Below are positions 15,528 through 24,446 of a stretch of DNA of 33,132 nt, piece after piece (the first letter of the stretch is position 1; each line of letters starts with the position of its first letter). A program made the translations under genes and the position numbers. The notes under the pieces were generated by a model that had not been told where the DNA came from, did no database searches, and was given only the letters and a program-made list of their open reading frames with translations. Location: NCBI GenBank assembly GCA_017511325.1, contig JAFWKS010000098.1, positions 1 through 33,132 of the forward strand, in the 5' to 3' direction. The DNA comes from Erysipelotrichaceae bacterium. GTDB lineage: Bacteria; Bacillota_I; Bacilli_A; Erysipelotrichales; Erysipelotrichaceae.

Positions 15528-16760
15528 ATGATCGCTGATGAAAATGACATTATCATTTCTGACAAGCTCGGCTTCAGCGGCAAACATATCAGTGATATCG
15601 GGCTTGAGAAGACCGAGTCCGAATTAGATACCTACAGCCGCTATCAGATAACGATCGATGACACTGACTATTACTACACGATGATAGAGGTCAACAACTA
15701 CAAGATCTATGCCTTATATTCAAAAACCGAGGCAGATTTCACGAAGAACCAGTCGACACTTATGAATACCTTCATGCTGACGATGGTGTTCGGCTTGCTG
15801 TTCATAGGTATCTACTATATTACCAGAAGACGCATCGTCAACAATATCGACCAGGTAAACAGATCCCTGGACAAGATCACTGAAGGCGATCTGGATACAG
15901 TCGTAGATGTCAAAAACAACCTCGAATTCATCTCACTGTCCAATGGTATAAATGTGACTGTTGAATCTTTGAAACACTTCATCAAAGAAGCAAACGAAAG
16001 GATCGATGCTGAACTAGAATACGCAAAAGCCATTCAGTTTTCTGCCCTTCCTACCGAATTTCCGGCCTTCCCGGGTCACGATGAATTCGATCTGTATGCT
16101 CTGATGGATCCGGCAAAGGTCGTCGGTGGCGACTTCTATGATTTCTATATGATCGATGATGAATCCCTGATCTTCTTGGTAGCCGATGTTTCGGGCAAGA
16201 GTATCCCGGCTTCGCTGTTCATGATGAGATCAAAGACGATGATCAGGAACTACGTAGAAACAGGTATCTCTTTAGGTGAAGTGCTGACCAAAGCCAACAG
16301 CAGGCTTTGCGAAGGAAATGATGCTGGCATGTTCGTAACGACCTGGATCGGTGATCTGAATCTAAGGACCGGTGAATTGAGATATGCGAATGCCGGCCAC
16401 AACCTGCCGTTATTAAAGAGAAAAGACGGAGAATTTGAATACATGAAGATCCCGGCCGGCTTCAGACTGGCAGGATTGGATGGTATTAAATATAAGGAAC
16501 AGACTTTGATGATGTCTCCAGGTGATGAACTGTTCGTCTATTCTGATGGTGTCGTAGAAGCGACCGATCCTAAACAGGAACTTTATGGCGATGACAGACT
16601 TAAAGCCTGCCTGAATGCCCACCCGGGCGAAAGCGCACAGCAGCTGTGTGAAAGCGTCTTAAACGATGTAAACAAGTTCTATGAGGGCGCAGAGCAGTTT
16701 GATGATATCACTGAGCTTTCTCTCAAATTCCTGAAATATTCTGAAAACGATGATCAATAA
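15528..16760 (+). CDS. SpoIIE-type PP2C phosphatase half (Cache end, TM, HAMP, PP2C)
   Basis: The 410 residues start in the same frame as the preceding half. Residues 1-70 complete the Cache domain, a TM helix lies at about 78-100, HAMP at about 100-155, and a SpoIIE/RsbU-like PP2C phosphatase at 185-402. Metal-binding motifs are complete: VGGDFYD (D202, D205), VADVSGKS (D220), YSDGVVEA (D340) and FDDIT (D392, D393). Such enzymes dephosphorylate phospho-STAS proteins. ATG 15528 has a GAGG seven bases upstream that overlaps the TGA of the first half, so coupled reinitiation could yield a split two-protein sensor. STAS-HAD and MATE-HATPase are the obvious partners nearby. Confidence 0.9.
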   Translation: MIADENDIIISDKLGFSGKHISDIGLEKTESELDTYSRYQITIDDTDYYYTMIEVNNYKIYALYSKTEADFTKNQSTLMNTFMLTMVFGLLFIGIYYITRRRIVNNIDQVNRSLDKITEGDLDTVVDVKNNLEFISLSNGINVTVESLKHFIKEANERIDAELEYAKAIQFSALPTEFPAFPGHDEFDLYALMDPAKVVGGDFYDFYMIDDESLIFLVADVSGKSIPASLFMMRSKTMIRNYVETGISLGEVLTKANSRLCEGNDAGMFVTTWIGDLNLRTGELRYANAGHNLPLLKRKDGEFEYMKIPAGFRLAGLDGIKYKEQTLMMSPGDELFVYSDGVVEATDPKQELYGDDRLKACLNAHPGESAQQLCESVLNDVNKFYEGAEQFDDITELSLKFLKYSENDDQ

Positions 16761-16763
16761 AAC

Positions 16764-16785
16764 AAGCCTCGGACCCCCGAGGCTT
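16764..16785. terminator. Convergent bidirectional terminator
   Basis: A perfect 9-bp GC-rich stem (16764-16772 with 16777-16785), loop ACCC, sits between the phosphatase and the ATC hydrolase gene. The minus strand carries GTTTTATT after it. Confidence 0.75.
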
Positions 16786-16787
16786 AT

Positions 16788-17402
16788 CTATATGTTGAAT
16801 ATCTTTCTGAATTCTTCATCTGCATCAGCAAGTATTCTATCCCTGATGTTTTCATCAAGGACTTCATAAGCTGTTTCTCTAAGCTCCTTGCAATGAAAGC
16901 TAAACGGCAGGATCCATTTCTTGGGATGGGATCTAAGATAGTTTTCATCATATCTCCTGTTCCATCTGAATTCACATTCTTCATCCCCAAAGCCGATGGC
17001 CTTTTGCAGTTCCAGGGAGAAATCGCCTTCAAACCCCTTGCATAGCGCCTTATCGATATAGCGGCAATAGTATGTTCCATATGAAAGAAGATCATATCGT
17101 TTCCAGTAATCATACCAGGCGCACTTATGAACGGTTGAATAGGTATTATCCTGATCGAAAGATAAAGATGACGAGTTTTCTTCTTTCTCGCCAGTCCATT
17201 CTCCATGGATGAGGAAGGTGTTTATATCAAGAGGTTCATCATTTTCTAGAGCCAGCTTTTTCATCCTTTGGCCTCTTTTGATCCCATAGGCCTGAGTGAA
17301 GTTTCTGATCGTCTTCTCAGGATCGCTGTCATATCTGAAGATATATTTGACGATAAGGCCATAGAGGACTGCGTGATGTCTGATACCGTAATCTTTGTTC
17401 AT
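16788..17402 (-). CDS. L-2-amino-thiazoline-4-carboxylate hydrolase-family protein
   Basis: The 204-residue protein matches the ATC hydrolase (AtcB-like) family. Family signatures are KCAWYDYWKRYDLLSYG, TYYCRYIDKALCKGF and a terminal FGDEECEFRW. The founding enzyme opens the thiazoline ring on the way to L-cysteine, but most anaerobe members are uncharacterised and the real substrate may differ. It is a single gene. The upstream region has no ribosome site; instead a TATAAT lies six bases before the ATG (17409-17414, minus), which suggests a leaderless transcript. A second frame over the same DNA is a shadow. Confidence 0.8.
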   Translation of the reverse strand: MNKDYGIRHHAVLYGLIVKYIFRYDSDPEKTIRNFTQAYGIKRGQRMKKLALENDEPLDINTFLIHGEWTGEKEENSSSLSFDQDNTYSTVHKCAWYDYWKRYDLLSYGTYYCRYIDKALCKGFEGDFSLELQKAIGFGDEECEFRWNRRYDENYLRSHPKKWILPFSFHCKELRETAYEVLDENIRDRILADADEEFRKIFNI

Positions 17403-17480
17403 AATATTATTATAAGGATCAATCTGTTTTGCGTGGGCTGTTTAGTATTATATGATGGAGAAAAAGGGATAAAAGTGTAT

Positions 17481-18500
17481 ATGAAAAAAATACTGGTCAT
17501 CGGAGGTACAGGAACGATCTCCTCACCGATCACAAAGCTTCTTTCCAAAGACAGCGATGTCGATCTGTATGTGCTTAACCGCGGTTTGAAAAATGACGGG
17601 CTCGATGAAAGAGTTCATCGGCTCAAAGCCGATATCAGAAAAGACGTCGAAGAGATAAAACATATGATAAAAGATCTGCATTTTTCATCAGTCATCAATT
17701 TCCTGATCATGGATAAGAATGATGCACAGATCAATATCGATCTTTTTAAAGGAAAAACTGATCAGTTCATCTTCATCTCGACCGTCGTAGCTTTAGATCA
17801 CATGTCTTCCTGCAATGTTGATGAAGATCTTCCATATGGAAACAGATTCAGCAGCTATGGCCGGAATAAGGAGGAATGTGAAAAACTGTTCCTTAATGAA
17901 AAAGATTTTCCGGTGACGATCATCAGACCGACTCAGACCTACTCTGAAAACAGGATCCCGCTGTCAGTAAAAGGCAAGACTTATTGGTCGGTATGTTCAA
18001 GGATGATCAAAGGCAAAGAAGTGATCGTGCACGGTGACGGTCAAAGCGTCTGGGCTGGAACACATGCGGATGATCTTGCGAAGCTGTTTATGCCTGTGAT
18101 CGCAAACAAAGAAACGATAAGAGAGATCTATCAGATCATGAATCCCGAATCATATACCTGGGACATGATCTATCAGAGCCTGGCAGATGAACTTGGCGGT
18201 ACCTACAGACCTGTCTATATCAGCTCCGCATTATTGGACGGATCAAGGAAATACAACTGGAAAGAATCGATCCATGGCGATAAACATTATTCCAATATTT
18301 TCGATATCTCAAAGATCAGAAAACTCAACCCTGATCACAAGTTTGCGATCAACATGAAAAAGGGAATAAAGATGTTTGTGCAATATATGAATGAACACCC
18401 TGAAGAAAAAAAGGAAGATCCGGAATTCGACAGATGGTGTGATGATACAATTGAGAAGTATAAGAAACTGCAGGAAAGATTTATTGAAGAGATAGAATAA
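17481..18500 (+). CDS. NAD-dependent epimerase/dehydratase-like (extended SDR) protein
   Basis: A 339-residue extended short-chain dehydrogenase/reductase. It has the Rossmann motif GGTGTIS (8-14), the catalytic pair Y126-x3-K130 (SSYGRNK), and an extended-SDR C-terminal half (RPTQTYSE, VHGDGQSVWAGTHADDLAKL). Relatives include nucleoside-sugar epimerases and CSP41-like proteins; the exact reaction is not clear. The open frame extends upstream, but the Rossmann fold begins at ATG 17481. A GTG at 17475 has better spacing to AAGGG and is an alternative start. Stop and next start are 2 bases apart, so it probably shares an mRNA with the zinc-ribbon gene. Confidence 0.85.
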   Translation: MKKILVIGGTGTISSPITKLLSKDSDVDLYVLNRGLKNDGLDERVHRLKADIRKDVEEIKHMIKDLHFSSVINFLIMDKNDAQINIDLFKGKTDQFIFISTVVALDHMSSCNVDEDLPYGNRFSSYGRNKEECEKLFLNEKDFPVTIIRPTQTYSENRIPLSVKGKTYWSVCSRMIKGKEVIVHGDGQSVWAGTHADDLAKLFMPVIANKETIREIYQIMNPESYTWDMIYQSLADELGGTYRPVYISSALLDGSRKYNWKESIHGDKHYSNIFDISKIRKLNPDHKFAINMKKGIKMFVQYMNEHPEEKKEDPEFDRWCDDTIEKYKKLQERFIEEIE

Positions 18501-18502
18501 TT

Positions 18503-18880
18503 ATGTTTTTCATGATAGGCATCGATCAAGAACGCAGAGATCTTGATTTCACGCAACTGATCACATGCGATATATGCGGCAGCTATGGCCGCTACATGGT
18601 TTTTGTGACTTGTTCGGTATTGACGCTGTTTTTTATTCCGGTGTGGAAATGGGACAGACACTACTATGTAGAGACGAGCTGCTGCAGAAGCATCTATGAA
18701 TTGAATGAAGAAGTAGGAAAAAGGATAGAAAACGGCGAAGAAGTCAGGATAGAAGAGAGCGATCTAACACTGCTGAATAAAGGCCATGCAGCAGAGGGAC
18801 ACAAAAAGTGTATAAACTGCGGATATGAGACAGATGAGGATTTTGTGTATTGTCCAAAGTGTGGAAGCAGGTTTAACTGA
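18503..18880 (+). CDS. Small zinc-ribbon protein with one membrane helix
   Basis: The 125-residue protein has an N-terminal Cys pair (CDIC, near 22-25), a hydrophobic helix at about 31-47 (YMVFVTCSVLTLFFIPVW), a CC pair near 58-59 and a C-terminal zinc ribbon (CINCGYETDEDFVYCPKCG). It resembles the uncharacterised YgzB-like zinc-ribbon proteins of Bacillota, in which the first Cys pair, the helix and the WxxxYYVETSCC-like strand are conserved. Function unknown. Cotranscribed with the preceding SDR gene (2-base gap). Confidence 0.75.
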   Translation: MFFMIGIDQERRDLDFTQLITCDICGSYGRYMVFVTCSVLTLFFIPVWKWDRHYYVETSCCRSIYELNEEVGKRIENGEEVRIEESDLTLLNKGHAAEGHKKCINCGYETDEDFVYCPKCGSRFN

Positions 18881-18900
18881 AAATAGATCTGCCATAGAAT
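18872..18900 (+). promoter_or_regulatory. Putative promoter of the antiterminator gene
   Basis: TTTAAC (18872-18877), 17 bases, TAGAAT (18895-18900), ending 18 bases before ATG 18919. It overlaps the end of the preceding gene. Confidence 0.4.
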
Positions 18901-18918
18901 GACATTGAAAAACAGACG

Positions 18919-19752
18919 ATGAAAGTGATCAAAAACATCAATAACAACGTAGCGCTATGCATCGACTCCAAAGGCAGAGAAGTCGTTGTTTTTGGCAAGG
19001 GCGTCGGTTTCTATAAAGACGGCGAGGAGATCCCTCTCAACGCCATAAACCGCACCTTCTACAACATCAAGGACAGTGACTACGGCATCATCAGATCTTT
19101 GCCTACGGTCGTGATCAACACAGCGATCTACATCATCGACTATGCTTCAGAAAAGCTCTCGATGATCTTTCCGTCTTCCTCAGCCATTGCTTTGGCAGAC
19201 CATCTGCAGTTCGCGATCGAAAGAAAAGATAAAAACATCTACCTGCCTCAGCCCCTGATCCAGGATATCATGCAGCTGTATCCCGATGAGATGAACGTAG
19301 CTTTTGATTCCCTGGACATCATCAAAAAGATGACCGGGGCCAAGCTTCCGCGTCAGGAGGCCGGTACGATAGCCATGCATTTTATCAATGACAGCATCAA
19401 GGAAGACAAACAGATCGTAAATACCGTTGAATATATTGAAGAGATCACGGAGATCATCGAAAGATTCTTTGCCAAAGAGATAGACAGGAACAGTTTCAAT
19501 TACAGCCGTTTCGTCACGCATCTTGATTTTCTGATCAGAAGGCTCATGAATAAGGAACAGATCGAATCCCAGAACAAAGAGATCTACGATGAGGTAAAGC
19601 AGAAATACACAAGGTCTGTTGAATGTGCAGAAAAGATAAAAGACTATCTGAATGACAAATTCGCTATCATGATAAACAATGAAGAACTTCTGTATCTGTC
19701 CATTCATATCAACAGACTGATAAGCAGGATAGATGAACAAGCAAGCGAATGA
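18919..19752 (+). CDS. licT: BglG/LicT-family transcriptional antiterminator
   Basis: A 277-residue RNA-binding antiterminator. The CAT RNA-binding domain (1-57; MKVIKNINNNVALCID, GKGVGFYKDGEEI) is followed by two PTS regulation domains. All four regulatory histidines are present: H95 (ADHLQFAIER) and H154 (AMHFIND) in PRD1, H201 (THLDFLIRR) and H263 (SIHINRL) in PRD2. In the family, the EII transporter inactivates the protein by phosphorylating PRD1, and HPr activates it through PRD2. The active dimer binds an RAT hairpin and prevents termination. A matching RAT lies 288 bases downstream (20040-20077), ahead of the PTS operon, so the target is clear. Confidence 0.93.
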   Translation: MKVIKNINNNVALCIDSKGREVVVFGKGVGFYKDGEEIPLNAINRTFYNIKDSDYGIIRSLPTVVINTAIYIIDYASEKLSMIFPSSSAIALADHLQFAIERKDKNIYLPQPLIQDIMQLYPDEMNVAFDSLDIIKKMTGAKLPRQEAGTIAMHFINDSIKEDKQIVNTVEYIEEITEIIERFFAKEIDRNSFNYSRFVTHLDFLIRRLMNKEQIESQNKEIYDEVKQKYTRSVECAEKIKDYLNDKFAIMINNEELLYLSIHINRLISRIDEQASE

Positions 19753-19773
19753 TCACGATCTTTCTGTTGACGT

Positions 19774-19802
19774 TTGCCTTTCGCTTTTAATTCTGTTAAG
19801 AT
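19774..19802 (+). promoter_or_regulatory. Putative promoter of the 19809-19915 RNA
   Basis: TTGCCT (19774-19779), 17 bases, TAAGAT (19797-19802). It would start transcription near 19809. Confidence 0.4.
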
Positions 19803-19808
19803 ATTAGG

Positions 19809-19915
19809 GTACTTTGTTGGAGGGCTCGTGACAGTTTTCTGTTTGGTGGAAACTGATCGGTGGAATTGTGAGCGAGTGCACAACTGGTGCAGCCTGTCCT
19901 TGTGACAGGTTTTTT
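19809..19915 (+). ncRNA. Attenuator-like structured RNA with its own terminator, family unknown
   Basis: An approximately 107-base non-coding stretch between licT and the PTS operon ends in an intrinsic terminator (CCTGTC / GACAGG, 19893-19909, then T6). Upstream stems are CAGTTT / AAACTG (19832-19855) and TGCAC / GTGCA (19877-19891). A 5' element GTGACAG (19828-19834) repeats the 3' arm of the terminator (19902-19908), so GACAG at 19830-19834 can pair with CTGTC (19894-19898) and would break the terminator. That is the logic of a riboswitch or attenuator. It matches no riboswitch, T-box or SRP RNA that I know. A free small RNA is the alternative. Confidence 0.45.
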
Positions 19916-19998
19916 GTTGCCTAACACTATATAACACAAGAAAGGGAAGGATCAGCATGGCTTGCTGAGCACAAGCATAATGCGTCATAGTCACAAGA

Positions 19999-20028
19999 TT
20001 GACAGCGCTTACATTTCTGTATTACTAT
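19999..20028 (+). promoter_or_regulatory. Promoter of the mupG-EIIBC-GH1 operon
   Basis: Consensus TTGACA (19999-20004), 18 bases, TACTAT (20023-20028). The predicted start, near 20035, puts the RAT at the very 5' end of the mRNA. Confidence 0.75.
20000..20013 (+). promoter_or_regulatory. Catabolite-responsive element (cre) for CcpA
   Basis: TGACAGCGCTTACA matches the cre consensus TGWNANCGNTNWCA at every fixed position. It overlaps the -35 hexamer, so CcpA bound here should block RNA polymerase when preferred sugars are present. Confidence 0.85.
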
Positions 20029-20039
20029 GTTAATAGAAG

Positions 20040-20077
20040 TTAAGGTTTGTTACTCGAACTCCGAGGCTTATCCTTAA
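20040..20077 (+). promoter_or_regulatory. RAT: ribonucleic antiterminator hairpin for LicT
   Basis: The element fits the LicT/SacT-type RAT: lower stem TTAAGG / CCTTAA (20040-20045 with 20072-20077), the conserved TTTGTTACT on the 5' side, upper stem CTCG / CGAG, and AGGC on the 3' side. It overlaps the first arm of the terminator (AACTCCG, 20057-20063), so the two structures exclude each other. LicT binding would permit transcription of the operon. Confidence 0.88.
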
Positions 20078-20124
20078 AACAAAAAATATCAGTTTTTTGT
20101 TTTAATGATGTCGCGGAGTTTTTT
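20057..20124 (+). terminator. Conditional terminator overlapped by the RAT
   Basis: The basal stem AACTCCG / CGGAGTT (20057-20063 with 20114-20120) is followed by T6. Inside it lies a perfect 13-bp A/T stem (20074-20086 with 20093-20105), loop TATCAG. It ends transcription unless LicT holds the RAT open. Confidence 0.85.
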
Positions 20125-20159
20125 CATTAAAGATACATAATCAATATCAGGAGGAAAGC

Positions 20160-21320
20160 ATGTTATCGTTAGGCGTATCTTTATACCCTGAACAGGAAAA
20201 AAGACAGGAGATAGAAGAATATCTTGCCTTAGCCAAAAAATACGGCTTCAGCAAGGTCTTCACCTCGCTTTTTTCAGTCGAGGGTTCACTTGATGAGATC
20301 CTGGCTTATTTCAAAGATCTTTGTGACGTGGCACACCGCTATGATATGCAGGTCTATGGTGACTGCAATGCCAGATTCTTTATGCAGGTAAAAGCTACAG
20401 CTGATGATCTTTCCTTCTTTAAGAAAATGGGCCTGGATGTCTTGAGGCTTGATCTGATGTTCAACGATGAGCGCGACGTACAGATCGTCAACAACAAGGA
20501 AGGCCTGGGCGTACAGCTCAATGCGAGCCTGGTCGACAGCGTGAAGCACATCATCGAGATCGGTGGCAACAAGGAAAGGATCATCGGATCCTACAATTTC
20601 TATCCTTTAAGGAATACCGGTGCCGATGATGAAGATATTATCGCCACAAACAGTTTCTTTAAAAAGGAAGGAATGAAGACCCAGATCTTCATCACTTCTA
20701 CCCGGAAGGGAACTCATGGTCCCTGGCCGGTATCAGATGGACTTCCGACGATCGAGATCGACAGAGATCTGCCGATCGGCCTGCAGGTAAGACATAATCT
20801 GGCGCTGGGATCAGATGAGCTGATCATCGGCAATGCCTTTGCCTTTGAAGATGAACTTAAAGAAGTGGCAGAAACGATGAAACAGATCTATGTCTATGGT
20901 GAAGATCGGCCATTCTATTTCCCGGGCATCAGAGACCAGATCCCGATCGGAGACATTGAAAGAGTTCCATTGAAGATAGAAGCAGCAGAAGGATTATCGG
21001 AAAGCGAAAAAAGCCTGCTGTTCGAATTCAACAAGCACAATGTTTCTGAGTACACTCATACGATCTTAAGATCAAGATGGGGACGTTTCGATTTTCGTTA
21101 TACACCAATTCCAGTTAGAAACTGTGATAAGGAATACTTTGAAAACGGCGATGTCCTGATCATCAACGAGAGCGTTCCAAGATACAAAGGCGAAGTGCAT
21201 ATCGCCAGAAAGAAGATCCGCAATGATGGATCGATGAATTATGCAGGAAGGATCAAGGAAGAAGAGATGTTCTTACTTGATCTGCTTAGATACAATATGA
21301 ATTTCGGTTTTATAGAATAG
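20160..21320 (+). CDS. mupG: DUF871 / MupG-like 6-phospho-N-acetylmuramidase family protein
   Basis: The 386-residue protein belongs to the DUF871 family. It has a TIM-barrel N-terminal domain (about 1-240; LGVSLYPEQE, KVFTSLFS, VYGDCNARFF, GSYNFYPLRNTG) and a cyclophilin-like C-terminal domain (about 255-386; HTILRSRWGR, GDVLIINESVPRYKGEVHIA). The characterised member, S. aureus MupG, hydrolyses MurNAc-6P-GlcNAc imported by a PTS. Here the partners are an EIIBC and a GH1 enzyme rather than MurQ, so the substrate may be a cell-wall disaccharide or another phospho-disaccharide. First gene of the LicT/cre-controlled operon, with an AGGAGG start. Symbol assigned by family, not by proof of function. 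Confidence 0.8.
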   Translation: MLSLGVSLYPEQEKRQEIEEYLALAKKYGFSKVFTSLFSVEGSLDEILAYFKDLCDVAHRYDMQVYGDCNARFFMQVKATADDLSFFKKMGLDVLRLDLMFNDERDVQIVNNKEGLGVQLNASLVDSVKHIIEIGGNKERIIGSYNFYPLRNTGADDEDIIATNSFFKKEGMKTQIFITSTRKGTHGPWPVSDGLPTIEIDRDLPIGLQVRHNLALGSDELIIGNAFAFEDELKEVAETMKQIYVYGEDRPFYFPGIRDQIPIGDIERVPLKIEAAEGLSESEKSLLFEFNKHNVSEYTHTILRSRWGRFDFRYTPIPVRNCDKEYFENGDVLIINESVPRYKGEVHIARKKIRNDGSMNYAGRIKEEEMFLLDLLRYNMNFGFIE

Positions 21321-21399
21321 GATCAACAAGGTTTTAATATCCTGTTTAAGGGGATATCAAAATATAAAACATAATAATCAAAAAAGAAAGGAAAGAATT

Positions 21400-22893
21400 A
21401 TGGCAAAAACAGAAAAAGATTTTGAGCAACTTGCCTCCCGGATCATTGAACTGATCGGCGGAAAAGACAACATCGCTCATGCCGCTCACTGTCTCACCAG
21501 ATTACGTATCACACCTAAAGATACCAGCCTGGTCAAGCTTGATGAGATCAAGAAACTTGGCGTTATCGGTGCACAGATGATCGGTGACCAGGTTCAGGTC
21601 ATTATAGGCAACGATATAAACGAAGTCTATGATGCCTTCATCAAAGAATCTGGTGTTGAAAGAGTCGCATTGATCGACGAGAACCTCGACCCTGATCTCA
21701 CAAAGAAAAAGAAGAGCGTCAAGGAAGTCATGGGTTCGATCTTCCCGGCTATCGTATCCTGCGTGTTCCCGATCCTGCCGGCTTTATTGGCCTGCGGTAT
21801 GCTGCAGTCGATCGTAATGATCCTTGTCAACTTCAAGATCGTTCCGGCTGATTCGCCAACTATCGCAACGCTCACCTGGATCTATAATGTAGCCTTCTGG
21901 TTCCTGCCGGTTTTTGTCGGCTATGCAGCTGCCAAGAGATTTGGCGTCAAGACCGCTATGGGCATCTTGATGGGTGCTATCCTGATCCATCCTACATTCC
22001 TCGAACTGGTCAAAGCCGGTGCCGGCTATACCATTCCTAATCCGGGCGGACCTCCAACGATCGTCCCTGGTACAGGCAATGCCGGATATCTGTTTGGCAT
22101 TCCTATTTATCCTGGTGATTACACCAGCACGATCATTCCGGTCATCGTCTGTGTATTCGTTCAGAGCTATGTTGAAAAGTTCTTGAACAAGTTCATTCCA
22201 AAGAACATCCGTTTCGTCTTTGTTCCGACGCTTGAGATCCTGATCATGGCTCCACTGGCCTTGCTGGTACTGGCTCCGATCAGCCACAGACTTTCAACGG
22301 CGTTTGCCGGCTTGCTGATCTCGCTGTTCCACATCCCTGGATTTGGACCGATCCTGATCTGCCTGTTCTCAGCATTCTATCCGTTCATCGTCATCACCGG
22401 CATGCACTTCAACATGATGGCGGTCGCCATGGCGATGGGTCAGCAGCTGGGCAAGAACCCTCTGACCGCAACGGCTGGATTCCTGTTCCAGTACACTCAG
22501 GCTGCTGCGTGCCTGGCTGTAGGTATCAAGGCAAAGGATCCTGAACGCAAGTCGCTGGCATTCTCATGCGCATTCTCTGATGCCGTTCCTGGTATCTCTG
22601 AGCCTGGTATGTATGGTATCACCTTCAAATACAAGACGCCGTTATATGCCGGCATGATCGGTTCGGCAGTCGGCGGTCTTATCGCTGCTATATTGAATGT
22701 CGGTGCTTACGCCGGTGGTCCACCAAACCTCTTTACCTGGCCGATGTTCATCAACCCGGCACCTGTACCTGATCCATTAAGAGATCTCAAGATCATGATC
22801 GCCTGCACGGTGCTGGCCTCTGTCATCACTTTCGTCGTAACGCTCTTCCTTTACAAGGATGAAAAAGCCGACGAGATCGACAAGGGAGCTTAA
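21400..22893 (+). CDS. PTS transporter EIIBC, glucose/beta-glucoside superfamily
   Basis: The 497-residue protein phosphorylates a beta-glucoside-type sugar while importing it. EIIB is at 1-90 with the phospho-accepting C31 (AHCLTRLRI). EIIC is at about 110-490 with around ten helices and the substrate-site motifs VITGMHFNMMAVAMAMG and PGISEPGMYGI. There is no EIIA domain, so phosphate must come from a separate EIIA-Glc type protein, as for MurP of E. coli. EIIB probably also phosphorylates LicT when no substrate is present. It lies 79 bases after mupG and 6 bases before GH1. Beta-glucosides and MurNAc-type sugars are both possible. Confidence 0.9.
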   Translation: MAKTEKDFEQLASRIIELIGGKDNIAHAAHCLTRLRITPKDTSLVKLDEIKKLGVIGAQMIGDQVQVIIGNDINEVYDAFIKESGVERVALIDENLDPDLTKKKKSVKEVMGSIFPAIVSCVFPILPALLACGMLQSIVMILVNFKIVPADSPTIATLTWIYNVAFWFLPVFVGYAAAKRFGVKTAMGILMGAILIHPTFLELVKAGAGYTIPNPGGPPTIVPGTGNAGYLFGIPIYPGDYTSTIIPVIVCVFVQSYVEKFLNKFIPKNIRFVFVPTLEILIMAPLALLVLAPISHRLSTAFAGLLISLFHIPGFGPILICLFSAFYPFIVITGMHFNMMAVAMAMGQQLGKNPLTATAGFLFQYTQAAACLAVGIKAKDPERKSLAFSCAFSDAVPGISEPGMYGITFKYKTPLYAGMIGSAVGGLIAAILNVGAYAGGPPNLFTWPMFINPAPVPDPLRDLKIMIACTVLASVITFVVTLFLYKDEKADEIDKGA

Positions 22894-24399
<1,506 letters not shown>

Positions 24400-24404
24400 A
24401 TGAT

Positions 24405-24438
24405 AAAATGTCCCACAGGAATCCTGTGGGACATTTTT
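24405..24438. terminator. Strong bidirectional terminator
   Basis: A perfect 15-bp stem (24405-24419 with 24423-24437), 3-base loop, T5 on the plus strand and TTTTATC on the minus strand. It separates the GH1 gene from the convergent carboxypeptidase gene. Confidence 0.92.
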
Positions 24439-24446
24439 GTTTATTA

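Noticed and set aside
16784..17206. 140-codon minus-strand frame beside the ATC hydrolase
   Set aside because: The other frame (16788-17402) carries the family motifs.
19180..19740. 186-codon minus-strand frame
   Set aside because: Lies fully inside licT, whose domains are unmistakable; a shadow frame.
19858..19894. T-box-like sequence (GGTGGAATTGTG resembles GGTGGNACCGCG)
   Set aside because: The conserved ACC is absent, and only about 50 bases precede it, so there is no room for a Stem I with a specifier loop. No aminoacyl or amino-acid gene follows directly.
19809..19915. Small SRP RNA (about 107 bases with own promoter and terminator)
   Set aside because: The GGAA tetraloop with AGCAG/GUCAG helix-8 core is missing.
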